Origin: Candidatus Jettenia caeni
GTDB taxonomy: Bacteria > Planctomycetota > Brocadiia > Brocadiales > Brocadiaceae
Length of the DNA stretch: 64,000 nt
Assembly (NCBI GenBank): GCA_000296795.1
Contig: BAFH01000004.1
Span: 558,001-622,000 of the forward strand
Direction of reading: 5' to 3'
Below are positions 54,968 through 63,334 of the stretch, piece after piece (position 1 is the first letter of the stretch; each line of letters starts with the position of its first letter). A model generated the notes under the pieces. The model did no database searches and was not told where the DNA came from. It was given only the letters and a program-made list of their open reading frames with translations. The translations under genes and the position numbers were made by a program.

Positions 54968-55876
54968 ATGGTAAATATCAAGGACCGTTCACAACTATTA
55001 ACTGAACAGCGTAATCCCCGTACCACCGATATTGACTGCAAAACCACCCTGGAAATCATCGATATAATTAATGCCGAAGACGCAAAGGTCTTTACGGCCA
55101 TCCATAGAGAACGGAAACATATCGCAAAGGCTGCTGACCTGATCGTTGATGCTTTTAAGGCTGGTGGCAGGCTTATATACGTTGGCTCAGGAACCAGCGG
55201 AAGACTTGGTATATTAGATGCAGCCGAGTGCCCTCCCACCTTTGGCACTAATCCTCATATGATCACCGGCATCATTGCAGGTGGTGAGAAGGCAGTATTT
55301 CAATCGATAGAAGGCGCCGAGGATTTACCGGAAGATGGCGCACATGATATTCAACGAAAAGAGGTAAACCATCGGGATGTTGTTGTTGGTATTACCACAG
55401 GAGGCACAACCCCGTATGTTATGGGCGCCCTTTTCGAAGCGAAAAAACGCAATGCAAAAACAATCTTTTTGTGCTGCAATCCGGAGACTACGCCGAACTT
55501 CGATATTGATGTCATTATCAGACCAATTGCAGGACCTGAAGTCATAGCAGGTTCTACCCGTATGAAGGCTGGTACGGTTACAAAGCTCATATTAAATATG
55601 CTAACCACAACAGCCATGATTAAGATGGGAAAGGTCTATGAAAATCTTATGATAGATTTACGGGTTCTCAACGCAAAACTTGCTGATCGTGCAGAACGTA
55701 TTATCATGACCGTTACCGGTATCGGTCGGGAAGATGCCAAAAAATTGTTAGAAGCCGCCTTTGGTAACGTAAAAGTTGCTCTTGTTATGCAAAAACTTAC
55801 TCTTGACTATGCAGAAGCAAAAAAAAGATTAGATGCTCAGGATGGTTTTGTAAGAAAAGTTTTAGAAAAATATTAG
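54968..55876 (+). CDS. murQ: N-acetylmuramic acid 6-phosphate etherase
   Basis: 302 aa. LIYVGSGTSGRLGILDAAECPP (split: YVGSGTSGRLGILDAAE) is the SIS-domain signature of MurQ, followed by GGEKAVFQSIEGAEDLPEDG and GPEVIAGSTRMKAGTVTK. It cleaves the lactyl ether of MurNAc-6-phosphate to GlcNAc-6-phosphate during cell-wall recycling. No ribosome-binding site is visible before the ATG at 54968; the promoter is immediately upstream. No other recycling genes are adjacent. Presence fits a peptidoglycan-containing planctomycete. Confidence 0.95.
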   Translation: MVNIKDRSQLLTEQRNPRTTDIDCKTTLEIIDIINAEDAKVFTAIHRERKHIAKAADLIVDAFKAGGRLIYVGSGTSGRLGILDAAECPPTFGTNPHMITGIIAGGEKAVFQSIEGAEDLPEDGAHDIQRKEVNHRDVVVGITTGGTTPYVMGALFEAKKRNAKTIFLCCNPETTPNFDIDVIIRPIAGPEVIAGSTRMKAGTVTKLILNMLTTTAMIKMGKVYENLMIDLRVLNAKLADRAERIIMTVTGIGREDAKKLLEAAFGNVKVALVMQKLTLDYAEAKKRLDAQDGFVRKVLEKY

Positions 55877-56263
55877 AATAATAGCTGCGGAAACATGGAT
55901 TTTAAAGTGAGAAATATTCATAGTAACTATCATTTTTTGAAGGTAGATATAAAGTTCATCCCTGCAAAAACCCTGATCTATAACCGCTTTGAATTAAATC
56001 ATCATCGCTCCTTTGCCTGTTCAATTATTTTCAATTGAACCGAAGTGCTCAGTATGTTTACCCCTCATAGCACAAATTCAAATCCAAAAATACCTTCCAA
56101 AATTCATAATAACAGGTTTTTTAATAATTTTATTAAATTTTGACCTGTGGCTATGGTATAGTATCTTGATTTATTCCATAAAAGTTATATTATATCGGAG
56201 AACTTATCATACGAAAGCATCAACAGTATCTTATTCACATCCCTGAGTGAAGGAGTTTCGTAA
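55877..56263. other. Intergenic region
   Basis: About 385 bp, AT-rich, no gene recognised. It contains a small inverted repeat TTCAATTATTTTCAATTGAA-like segment (about 56018-56037). AGGAG precedes the GTG at 56264. Confidence 0.5.
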
Positions 56264-56653
56264 GTGAATCAAAAGAATTTATTGCTTATTATCTTACTTG
56301 GCATTATTGTATCATCCAGCAGCGGATGTGCTGCCCTTTTAGTCGGTGGAGGCGCTGGCGCCGGGACGATTGCATATTTAAAGGGTGATTTAAGGTCTCT
56401 GGAAGAGGCATCGCTTCAGAGAGTTTGGGAAGCAGCACAAAAGGCCATACAGGAGTTGGAATTTGTCGTAACGAGCAAACAAAAAGACATCTTCTCTGCC
56501 AAACTTATTGCACATGGAGCACAAGATAAGAAGGTTACGGTTAATTTGAAAAAAATATCAGATAATTTAACGGAAATTAAAATTCGCGTAGGAATTTTTG
56601 GAGACGAATCGCTCTCCCGGTTACTGTTGGAAAGAGTTAGGAAACACCTTTGA
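56264..56653 (+). CDS. DUF3568 family lipoprotein
   Basis: 129 aa with a GTG start and AGGAG upstream. Signal peptide with lipobox SSSGCAALL (Cys about 22), then a Gly-rich stretch. One DUF3568-type domain follows: YLKGDLRSLEEASLQRVWEA, EFVVTSKQKDIFSAKLIAHG and EIKIRVGIFGDESLSR. Membrane-anchored, exported; function of the family is unknown. Its neighbour at 56811 carries two copies of the same domain, pointing to gene and domain duplication. Confidence 0.85.
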   Translation: MNQKNLLLIILLGIIVSSSSGCAALLVGGGAGAGTIAYLKGDLRSLEEASLQRVWEAAQKAIQELEFVVTSKQKDIFSAKLIAHGAQDKKVTVNLKKISDNLTEIKIRVGIFGDESLSRLLLERVRKHL

Positions 56654-56810
56654 TTATGACAGTTTTCTCCCCATGAATAGCGATACTCATTTACAAACGA
56701 CTCCTTAACTATCTCGTTATTTACCTCACGCTTTTCAGATTCTCTTTCTTATGATAACTTTTGGGATAATTTGCTTTTAAAAATTACTTATGAACGGAGG
56801 TTTAATCATA

Positions 56811-57515
56811 ATGCCGAAGAAATTGCCCTTCATTATATTGCTTGGAATCGTCCTGCTCTCTGGTGGCGGATGTGCAGCTCTCAGAGGTGGAGGCGCTGCA
56901 GCCGGAACAGTTGCATACGTCATGGGTGAGTTAAGGTCCATGGAAGAAGCGTCATTAGAGAGGACCTGGGAAGCAGCCCAGAAAACTATGGAAGATTTGG
57001 AATTTATCGTAACAAGCAAACAAAAGGATGTATTAACAGCCAGGCTTATAGCGCGCGGAGCAAACGATAAGAAAATTGTGATACAACTCAAGAAGGTATC
57101 AGAAGATTTAACAGAAGTAAGAATCCGTGTCGGAACTTTTGGGGATGAATCGCTTTCCCGCCAGATCCTGGAGAGGTTAAAGAAAAACCTTGGTATAGGC
57201 AGTGATGCCGCCGCCGCCGGAACAGCTGCATATACACTCGGTGAATTACGGTCGATGGAACAGGTATCTCTGGACAGAACCTGGCAAGCCGCACAGAAAG
57301 CCGTAGAAGACCTGGAATACACGGTAACGAGCAGAGAAAAAGATGCATTAGCTGCCAATTTGATTGCGCGTGGGGCGGGTGACAAAAAGATCGAAATTAA
57401 TCTCAGGAAGGTATCAGAAGAGATGACGGAAGTGAGAATCCGTGTCGGAACGTTTGGGGATGAATCGCTTTCCCGTTTAGTTTTAAAGAGGATAAAAAAG
57501 AACCTGTTTTTTTAA
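56811..57515 (+). CDS. DUF3568 family lipoprotein with duplicated domain
   Basis: 234 aa from ATG at 56811, preceded by GGAGG ten bases upstream; the ATG at 56790 overlaps that site and is unlikely. Lipobox GGGCAALRG. Two DUF3568-type repeats, about 30-120 (YVMGELRSMEEASLERTWEA ... RVGTFGDESLSRQ) and about 135-230 (YTLGELRSMEQVSLDRTWQA ... RVGTFGDESLSRL), closely alike in protein and DNA, joined by an Ala-rich linker. Probably membrane-anchored. Arose from the single-domain neighbour by duplication (inference). Confidence 0.85.
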   Translation: MPKKLPFIILLGIVLLSGGGCAALRGGGAAAGTVAYVMGELRSMEEASLERTWEAAQKTMEDLEFIVTSKQKDVLTARLIARGANDKKIVIQLKKVSEDLTEVRIRVGTFGDESLSRQILERLKKNLGIGSDAAAAGTAAYTLGELRSMEQVSLDRTWQAAQKAVEDLEYTVTSREKDALAANLIARGAGDKKIEINLRKVSEEMTEVRIRVGTFGDESLSRLVLKRIKKNLFF

Positions 57516-57899
57516 GGTTACAGGGGATAGAAAAGAGAAGATTATCCTGGTAAATACGCATTTTACATTCTTATCCATCCTGTTTTTCAGAAATGATATC
57601 AGAAAACAAGAAAACAGAAAAATCGGTTGCCGCAAGACACGCTGGTTTATTTTTGTTTACGTGGTGGAGAGAGTAATATAAACAAAATCAATATTACTAT
57701 TTACCATAATGTATTGGGTTTATTTATCCTGAGAAACAAAGGTCTTTTATTTAAGATCTTTCTTGTTACTCAGAATACATAGAACCTTCTACATTATGGT
57801 AAAATATTCCTTTGATCTCATGTAATCACGGGAAAAAACATGTATATAAATCGAGAGACTACAAGTAAAAGTATGCACATGTAATACAATACTTTTTTG
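57516..57899. other. Intergenic region
   Basis: About 385 bp without recognisable gene, repeat or RNA. The block TTACCATAATGTA (about 57700) recurs inverted as TACATTATGGTAA (about 57791), a possible long-range hairpin. Confidence 0.45.
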
Positions 57900-58073
57900 T
57901 TATACCCTTGGCTGGCGGCGCACCAAACTAAGAATCAACATAACAACAAAGACTGCAATAAAGATATAAAACAGGATTTGAGCAATACCTGCGGTTGCCG
58001 CTGCAATGCCGCCAAATCCAAAAACACCAGCAATAATAGAGATAATAAAAAAAACAATAGCCCAGTAAAGCAT
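57900..58073 (-). CDS. DUF1328 (YtjA-like) small membrane protein
   Basis: 57 aa; ATG at 58073 with AGGAG eight bases upstream. Sequence [20 protein letters not shown], then [20 protein letters not shown], then [17 protein letters not shown]. Two membrane helices around the FGFGGIA motif are the hallmark of DUF1328/YtjA. These small proteins are linked with stress responses; exact function unknown. Plus-strand ORF over the same bases is a shadow. Confidence 0.88.
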   Translation of the reverse strand: MLYWAIVFFIISIIAGVFGFGGIAAATAGIAQILFYIFIAVFVVMLILSLVRRQPRV

Positions 58074-58533
58074 AATAAGGTCTCCTTTCTATAAATATTC
58101 AATGAGTCTTTATAAAATTTTACCCTGCTTTATTCTTAATTTGAGAAACAGAGAATAACACGCAAGAAATAATCGTGATTTACTATACATTAATTTGAAG
58201 AACAGGTAAGGGAAGGTTGTATCAAAAGATATACCATGAAACAGAAAAAACAGTTTAATTATATTTTATGGCAAAAATAGTACCTATATGCTGCAAAAGA
58301 AAGGGTAAACTATGAAATAAAAAGAGCAAGTATGTAACCTGTCACACAGGTGTGTCGCCACAGATATGTGACATGTCACGTATCTGGTTGGGTGAATATA
58401 ACCTCCAAAATTATTGCTTGTTGATATTGCACATCCATATTATAATATAATTGCATAACGATTCAAAAAGCCTTGCAAAATAGCTGCATTTCCTATAAAT
58501 GTATCATGTAAATCTTCGCTGCAATACTATCAA
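58074..58533. other. Intergenic region with TGTGAC array
   Basis: About 460 bp, AT-rich. It contains the third TGTGAC/GTCACA array (58338-58380). No gene seen. Promoters of the diverging DUF1328 gene and the 58534 gene should lie here. Confidence 0.55.
58338..58380. repeat. TGTGAC/GTCACA palindrome array, locus 3
   Basis: CCTGTCACACAGG, then TGTGTCGCCACAGATA, then TGTGACATGTCACG. Read on the minus strand it matches locus 2 (22196-22238) at both ends: GTGACATGTCACAT and TGTGACAGG. Confidence 0.65.
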
Positions 58534-59928
58534 ATGGAGATTTCAATGAGGCCAGAAAATTGTAATCATGCCCATAATTTCGATTGGGAACTCTATCCAC
58601 AAGCTGAAAATTTCTTAATCCGGCATATTAGTACATTCCTGGAAAACAACAGTTTTGCCCGTACACTTTCCTCTTCCATCGAACACGAAACCTCTACACT
58701 GTTTTTTGATTGGATTGATCATATGGTTTTACCAGAAAATATCGTTAGTGAAAAAGCCCTTGATGAATTTGGCTTTCGGAGGATGGATTCCTTAGAGGTG
58801 CCGCCCGATATGAAAGTCTTTATGCATCCAGGCGCCATTTTCTTTCCTGTCCTCCTTACCAAAGGAAGATGTACGGAAGTTATACTGAAACCAGAGAGAT
58901 TGGATCATTTTATTCAGATGCTTGGAAAAGGTTTTTCTATAGAAGGAGACATCTATGGACATTACAGAAAAGCTGTTATTTCTCATCAGGATAATTCGAT
59001 TCTTTCGGCTGTTGAAAGAAGAGGGTATAACGGTTTCCTTCTATCGGCAAATGCGCATGATGCGCAAGAATACAGACAAGCCCTGGAAATATTTTTCTGC
59101 AGACAACGATACTTTGAAGACCCTGGGGAAGGTATGAATGCAACTTTGCTCCTGATAAAAAACCTTTGTAAAAAGCTCTCTCCTGCAAGGGTAACCGATG
59201 CGTTTTTCAGGGCTGAACGAGTATACTGGGAAAGAAAAAACAGTGCGGGGCAAACTCAGAAAGCCCGCCAGGACAGGGTGGGGCTGGGATGGGGAAATCA
59301 TGACCATCACACCTATCGTACATCACGTAACAATTTTACGAGGCTTATAAAGATCTTTGAAACCCTTGGATTCGTATGCCGCGAACAGTTTTTTGCCGGT
59401 GAGGAAGCCGGTTGGGGCGCTCAGGTGCTTGAACATCCTCAATGCAACATCGTGTTATTTACTGATGTCGATCTCCTGAAAGAGGAAAAAAGCAAAGATT
59501 TCTCTCACTACGATCTGGAACAAACCACCCGGCTTGGAACAGTCGGGCTCTGGGTAGAACTCCACGGAGAGAGTATGCTGCAGGCAGGTCTTCATCACCT
59601 TGCAGCGCGATTCAATTTTGAAAAGATACGTACAGATCTTAAAAGGCAAAACATCAATACCATGCACCCATTTTCTTATTTTGAATTTTTGAAACAAGCG
59701 TTTACAGAAGCCGAAACCTGGAAGGTAGAGCCAAAACGCTTAAACAAACTTTTTGAGAAGAATGCTATTACCAGGGCGCAATATGAAACATTTCTCAGGA
59801 ATGGTACCATAGGCAGCCACTTAGAAAATTTGCAAAGAACTCGGGGATTTAAAGGATTTAATCAGCGTTCCGTATCAGCTATAATCAAAGCTACAGATCC
59901 CAGGGAATATAAGTTTCAGGGAGCATAA
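58534..59928 (+). CDS. Conserved hypothetical protein, possible vicinal-oxygen-chelate-type metalloprotein
   Basis: 464 aa; ATG at 58534 follows only a weak GGAG (58533 region), and a second ATG at 58546 (MRPENCNHAHNF) is an alternative. Soluble, no signal peptide. About 240-310 reads GLGWGNHDHHTYRTSRNNF, then FETLGFVCREQFFAGEEAGW, then GAQVLEHPQCNIVLFTDVDL. Repeated His and Glu in beta-alpha-beta context recall VOC/glyoxalase or DUF1338-like enzymes, and WVELHGESMLQAGLHHLAAR offers a further His set. I do not recognise a specific family. Neighbour at 59935 converges on it. Confidence 0.5.
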   Translation: MEISMRPENCNHAHNFDWELYPQAENFLIRHISTFLENNSFARTLSSSIEHETSTLFFDWIDHMVLPENIVSEKALDEFGFRRMDSLEVPPDMKVFMHPGAIFFPVLLTKGRCTEVILKPERLDHFIQMLGKGFSIEGDIYGHYRKAVISHQDNSILSAVERRGYNGFLLSANAHDAQEYRQALEIFFCRQRYFEDPGEGMNATLLLIKNLCKKLSPARVTDAFFRAERVYWERKNSAGQTQKARQDRVGLGWGNHDHHTYRTSRNNFTRLIKIFETLGFVCREQFFAGEEAGWGAQVLEHPQCNIVLFTDVDLLKEEKSKDFSHYDLEQTTRLGTVGLWVELHGESMLQAGLHHLAARFNFEKIRTDLKRQNINTMHPFSYFEFLKQAFTEAETWKVEPKRLNKLFEKNAITRAQYETFLRNGTIGSHLENLQRTRGFKGFNQRSVSAIIKATDPREYKFQGA

Positions 59929-59934
59929 TATAGT

Positions 59935-60912
59935 TTAAATGAAAATATCGCCATACCGCCATTTTTCATTATTTCGGATTGATGTGTTAAATCCGGCACA
60001 CAACCGCTGCATTTTTAATAGTATTCTTTTTGCATCAATCTGCGTTGCTAACGTTGCCTGAAAATCACTGATAAGAGTTGGGTAAAGCCGAAGCATGTGA
60101 ATTCGGGAATCACAGACCTCAACGGTAAAAATAAAAGACTCATCATTACGCTCTCTCTCATCAACTGCATAATCATCGATAAAATCACCAGCACTGTAGA
60201 TAATCGGCTTGCCGAGATATATCTCTATACCTTGAAAAACGTGGCAGGAATGACCAAAGACGATATCAGCGCCAGCATTAATTAATGTATGACCAAAAGG
60301 AATATGGTGAGGTTGAGGCAGATTTCCCCAATTTGGTCCCCAATGAGCCGAGACAACTAAGACCTGTACCTCTTTTTTCGTGCTGCGGATAATCTCAAAG
60401 AGTCTCTTCGCCCGGTTATCTTCGGTATCGACAGGAACATAAAAAATGCCTGGCTTTTCTTCCGTTGCTTCCCAGTCTGACTCATTATCAGTAAAGGCAA
60501 TAAATCCTATCTTCATCCCCCCCGTCTCAAGAAATGCTGGCCGTGATGCCTCATTTCTATTGATACCGGCGCCAGCATGACGAATACCTGCATTATCTAA
60601 AATCTTCAACATCTCAAACATCGCTTCATATTCATAATCCAGGGTATGATTATTAGCCAAAGAAACAATATGTATTCCGGCAGCTTTCAATACTTCAATA
60701 TTTTTGGCATCCGACCTGAAATGGAAAACCTTGGGGGTTATTGTCCATGGATTACCCCGGTTGGAGATCACACATTCAAGATTGCAAATTCGTACATCAG
60801 CATCCCAAAAAATTGGTAACGTATTGCCCCATGGATGAGTCGGCAATTCTTCCTGTAATATTTCGTTAACGAATCGGCCAAGCATTACATCACCGGTGAA
60901 AAGAAATTTCAT
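59935..60912 (-). CDS. CapA-family metallophosphatase-like protein
   Basis: 325 aa. FTGDVMLGR opens the protein with the metal-binding Asp. CNLECVISNRG, SLANNHTLDYEYE, VVSAHWGPNWG and FGHSCHVFQGIEIY are CapA/PgsA-type signatures with conserved Asn and His. No N-terminal membrane anchor is seen, unlike poly-gamma-glutamate CapA, so it may be cytoplasmic. Family members act in polyglutamate or polysaccharide export, or as phosphoesterases. No capB or capC is nearby, so its role is uncertain. Confidence 0.85.
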   Translation of the reverse strand: MKFLFTGDVMLGRFVNEILQEELPTHPWGNTLPIFWDADVRICNLECVISNRGNPWTITPKVFHFRSDAKNIEVLKAAGIHIVSLANNHTLDYEYEAMFEMLKILDNAGIRHAGAGINRNEASRPAFLETGGMKIGFIAFTDNESDWEATEEKPGIFYVPVDTEDNRAKRLFEIIRSTKKEVQVLVVSAHWGPNWGNLPQPHHIPFGHTLINAGADIVFGHSCHVFQGIEIYLGKPIIYSAGDFIDDYAVDERERNDESFIFTVEVCDSRIHMLRLYPTLISDFQATLATQIDAKRILLKMQRLCAGFNTSIRNNEKWRYGDIFI

Positions 60913-60954
60913 TGTTACTTTTTCTTAACGAATACATTGAACAATGCGGTAATT

Positions 60955-61620
60955 TTATATTTTCAGAAGAAAATTTTTGATAAACCAATCCCGCGCTAAT
61001 TGCGCAACTTTTTCCAACGCGCCGGGTTCTTCAAAAAGATGAGTAGCGCCCGGTATGATAACAAGTTCTTTGGGACACTTCAACCGTATATATGCTGCCT
61101 CATTCAGCGGGATAACCGGTTTATCATCACCCCCTGCAATAAGCAAGGTAGGCGCCTGAACATGCGACAGATGCTCCATAGCAAGATCAGGGCGTCCTCC
61201 GCGTGAAACTACAGCCGCAATCTTATTCGGCTCACGCGCTGCTGCCTGAAGCGCTGCGCCAGCGCCGGTACTTGCTCCAAAAAAACCTATCCTCATATCT
61301 TTCATCTCTGACTGATCCTGTACCCAATGTGTATTGGCTAAAAGGCGTCCAGCGAGAAGATCTATGTCGAAGACCTTTTGGCGGTCCATAGCCTCCGATT
61401 CCTCTAGCAGGTCTACCAGTAATGTAGCAATACCCGCATCCTGGAGAACCCGCGCAACGAAATTATTTCGGGGACTGAAACGACCACTCCCGCTGCCATG
61501 AGCAAATATAACCACTCCTTTGGTCCGGAGAGGTAAACCCAAAATACCCTGGAGGCGCACAGTATCCGCAAGAATCTCAACCTCCTTTTCGTGCTTTTCT
61601 ATGGTTATTGATTGATTCAT
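60955..61620 (-). CDS. Alpha/beta hydrolase (dienelactone hydrolase-like)
   Basis: 221 aa. FAHGSGSGRFSPRNNF has the oxyanion-hole HG motif, FFGASTGAGAAL the nucleophile elbow G-x-S-x-G (Ser about 117), APTLLIAGGDDKPV the acid, and GATHLFEEPGAL the catalytic His. A complete catalytic triad. This type often sits next to a phosphoribosyltransferase, as here (61787-62470), but the substrate is not known. No signal peptide. Confidence 0.87.
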   Translation of the reverse strand: MNQSITIEKHEKEVEILADTVRLQGILGLPLRTKGVVIFAHGSGSGRFSPRNNFVARVLQDAGIATLLVDLLEESEAMDRQKVFDIDLLAGRLLANTHWVQDQSEMKDMRIGFFGASTGAGAALQAAAREPNKIAAVVSRGGRPDLAMEHLSHVQAPTLLIAGGDDKPVIPLNEAAYIRLKCPKELVIIPGATHLFEEPGALEKVAQLARDWFIKNFLLKI

Positions 61621-61786
61621 ATTCCATCCACCTTACCTTTCCTGAGCTTACAACTACTCAAAACACTTGCGTAGAACAAAGGCATGATTCCCATACATAA
61701 TACCGACATTATATGCGCATATGAGTAGAAATGCCGTTCCGCACCTTATCCTGAGTGTCTACTCAAAATTACCTCCCTCAGCCCTT

Positions 61787-62470
61787 TCAGGCATTCACCG
61801 GTTTCTGAGGCTTGAACTTAGCCCAGTTACGATGAAGAATTTCAATAGCTTCCTCATCACTTACCTGATTAAAGTCGAGGTACCACGCACCTACGGCGAT
61901 AAATGAATCCGGAATGCTGAGACAAATTATTTCATCTGCAAAATCATACAGTATATCCAAACTCCCCTGAGCGGCAACAGGCACCGCAGCGATCAACGTT
62001 GCAGGATTACGCCGGCGGAGACCTTCTAATGCCGCACGAAATGTATAACCCGTTGCAATACCATCGTCAACGACAACAATTTTCCTTCCGGTAATTTCCG
62101 GAGACGGCCGACCGGCCCGATACAACTGCAGCCGCCGTTCAATCTCTTCCCGCTGATAGGCTATCTCGCTTCTGAGATATTCTTGCGAGGCGCCTACAGC
62201 GCGAACCAGCTCTTCATTAATAATACTGATATTGTCACCGTCCACTACAGCGCCAATACCCAATTCAGGCTGATAGGGAGCCCGGATTTTACGGACAATA
62301 ACTACATCAAGAGGAGCGGACAGTGCTTCGGCAATTTCGTCAGCAACGACAATTCCCCCGCGTGGAATACCCAATACCATGAACGGTTGATTGCGGTATC
62401 CACGTTTTGTAAGTTCATCAGCAAGCCTGCTCCCTGCATCACGCCGATCTTTAAAAATAATATTTTTCAT
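61787..62470 (-). CDS. Phosphoribosyltransferase family protein
   Basis: 227 aa. The PRPP-binding signature is IVVVDDGIATGYTFRAALEG (about 130-149, with the two Asp residues). FMVLGIPRGGIVVADEIA and VRKIRAPYQPELGIGAV are the flanking conserved blocks of the ComF-unrelated PRT group that pairs with alpha/beta hydrolases. The base or substrate is unknown. 166 bp separate it from the hydrolase gene. It diverges from the TetR gene, so the operator at 62623-62659 could affect both. Confidence 0.85.
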   Translation of the reverse strand: MKNIIFKDRRDAGSRLADELTKRGYRNQPFMVLGIPRGGIVVADEIAEALSAPLDVVIVRKIRAPYQPELGIGAVVDGDNISIINEELVRAVGASQEYLRSEIAYQREEIERRLQLYRAGRPSPEITGRKIVVVDDGIATGYTFRAALEGLRRRNPATLIAAVPVAAQGSLDILYDFADEIICLSIPDSFIAVGAWYLDFNQVSDEEAIEILHRNWAKFKPQKPVNA

Positions 62471-62618
62471 AATAACCTCCTTTCAATTAGAAGATATACC
62501 TTATCTGTTATATGTCAATACAAATTTCTACAAAAATATCTCAAACAGACTATCGATATTGTTCAAGAAGCCCTATCCCGTTCAGGCGCCATTTACTGTT
62601 TACTGCACATTTTTCATA

Positions 62619-62659
62619 TTGACATTTAAAACATATGTTTTATACTTATGTTTTAAATG
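62619..62659 (+). promoter_or_regulatory. Promoter with overlapping inverted-repeat operator for tetR-family gene
   Basis: TTGACA (62619-62624), 16-bp spacer, TATACT (62641-62646). A perfect 13-bp inverted repeat, CATTTAAAACATA (62623-62635) and TATGTTTTAAATG (62647-62659), spans the promoter and the start codon, and AAACATATGTTT (62629-62640) is itself palindromic. Fits autorepression by the TetR-like protein. Confidence 0.7.
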
Positions 62660-63334
62660 AGTATTTTAAATTCTGATCATACTATGATTGATGCGCTTAA
62701 TCTCAAGACGCGACAACGACTTTTGGAAGCAGCGGGTGAAGTATTCGCAACCGTTGGGTTTCGGAACGCTACCATCCGTGAGATTTGCAAGCGGGCACAC
62801 GCAAACGTAGCGGCAGTTAACTACTATTTCCATGATAAAGAGGCCCTTTACTCGGCAGTTCTGCAGTACACTCACCAATGTGCAGTCGAAAAATATCCTC
62901 CCAATCTTGGCTTGGGTGATAACGCAACTGCCGTACAGCGGCTACGGGCATTTATACGGTCGTTTCTTCTCCGCTTCTTCGATGAAGGCCGTCCTGCATG
63001 GCATGGTAAGCTTATGGCACGGGAGATGATTGAACCGACGCACGCTCTTGATGTGCTGGTAGAAAATGAGATCCGCCCCAATTCACAGCTCTTAGAGTTG
63101 ATTGTGCGCGAACTGCTTGATTTCAGAGCAAATAATGAATTCATTCAACTATGCGTCAGAAGTATTGTTTCCCAATGCGTTTTTTACCATCATGCACGAC
63201 CCGTAATCAACCGTCTCTATCCTGACCAGAAATACCGTCGTGAGGATATTGAACGATTAACGGATCACATTACCCGTTTCTCGCTTGGAGCTTTAAAAGA
63301 ATTCAAAAAGCAATTACGGATCAAGAAAAAATGA
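62657..63334 (+). CDS. TetR-family regulator, CecR/YbiH-like (DUF1956)
   Basis: 225 aa from ATG at 62657; an alternative ATG at 62684 also lacks a ribosome-binding site. TetR helix-turn-helix: LLEAAGEVFATVGFRNATIR, then EICKRAHANVAAVNYYFHDK. The C-terminal part (LRAFIRSFLLRFFDEGRPAW, REMIEPTHALDVLVENEI) matches the ligand-binding domain of CecR-like proteins, which control HlyD/ABC-type efflux operons. The stop overlaps the ATG of the ABC permease gene (ATGA), so they are one operon. Likely autoregulated via the inverted repeat at its start. Confidence 0.87.
   Translation: MSILNSDHTMIDALNLKTRQRLLEAAGEVFATVGFRNATIREICKRAHANVAAVNYYFHDKEALYSAVLQYTHQCAVEKYPPNLGLGDNATAVQRLRAFIRSFLLRFFDEGRPAWHGKLMAREMIEPTHALDVLVENEIRPNSQLLELIVRELLDFRANNEFIQLCVRSIVSQCVFYHHARPVINRLYPDQKYRREDIERLTDHITRFSLGALKEFKKQLRIKKK

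Noticed and set aside
57897-58094. 65-aa plus-strand ORF
   Set aside because: Shadow of the DUF1328 gene on the minus strand; rich in Asn and Lys as expected from antisense of hydrophobic codons.
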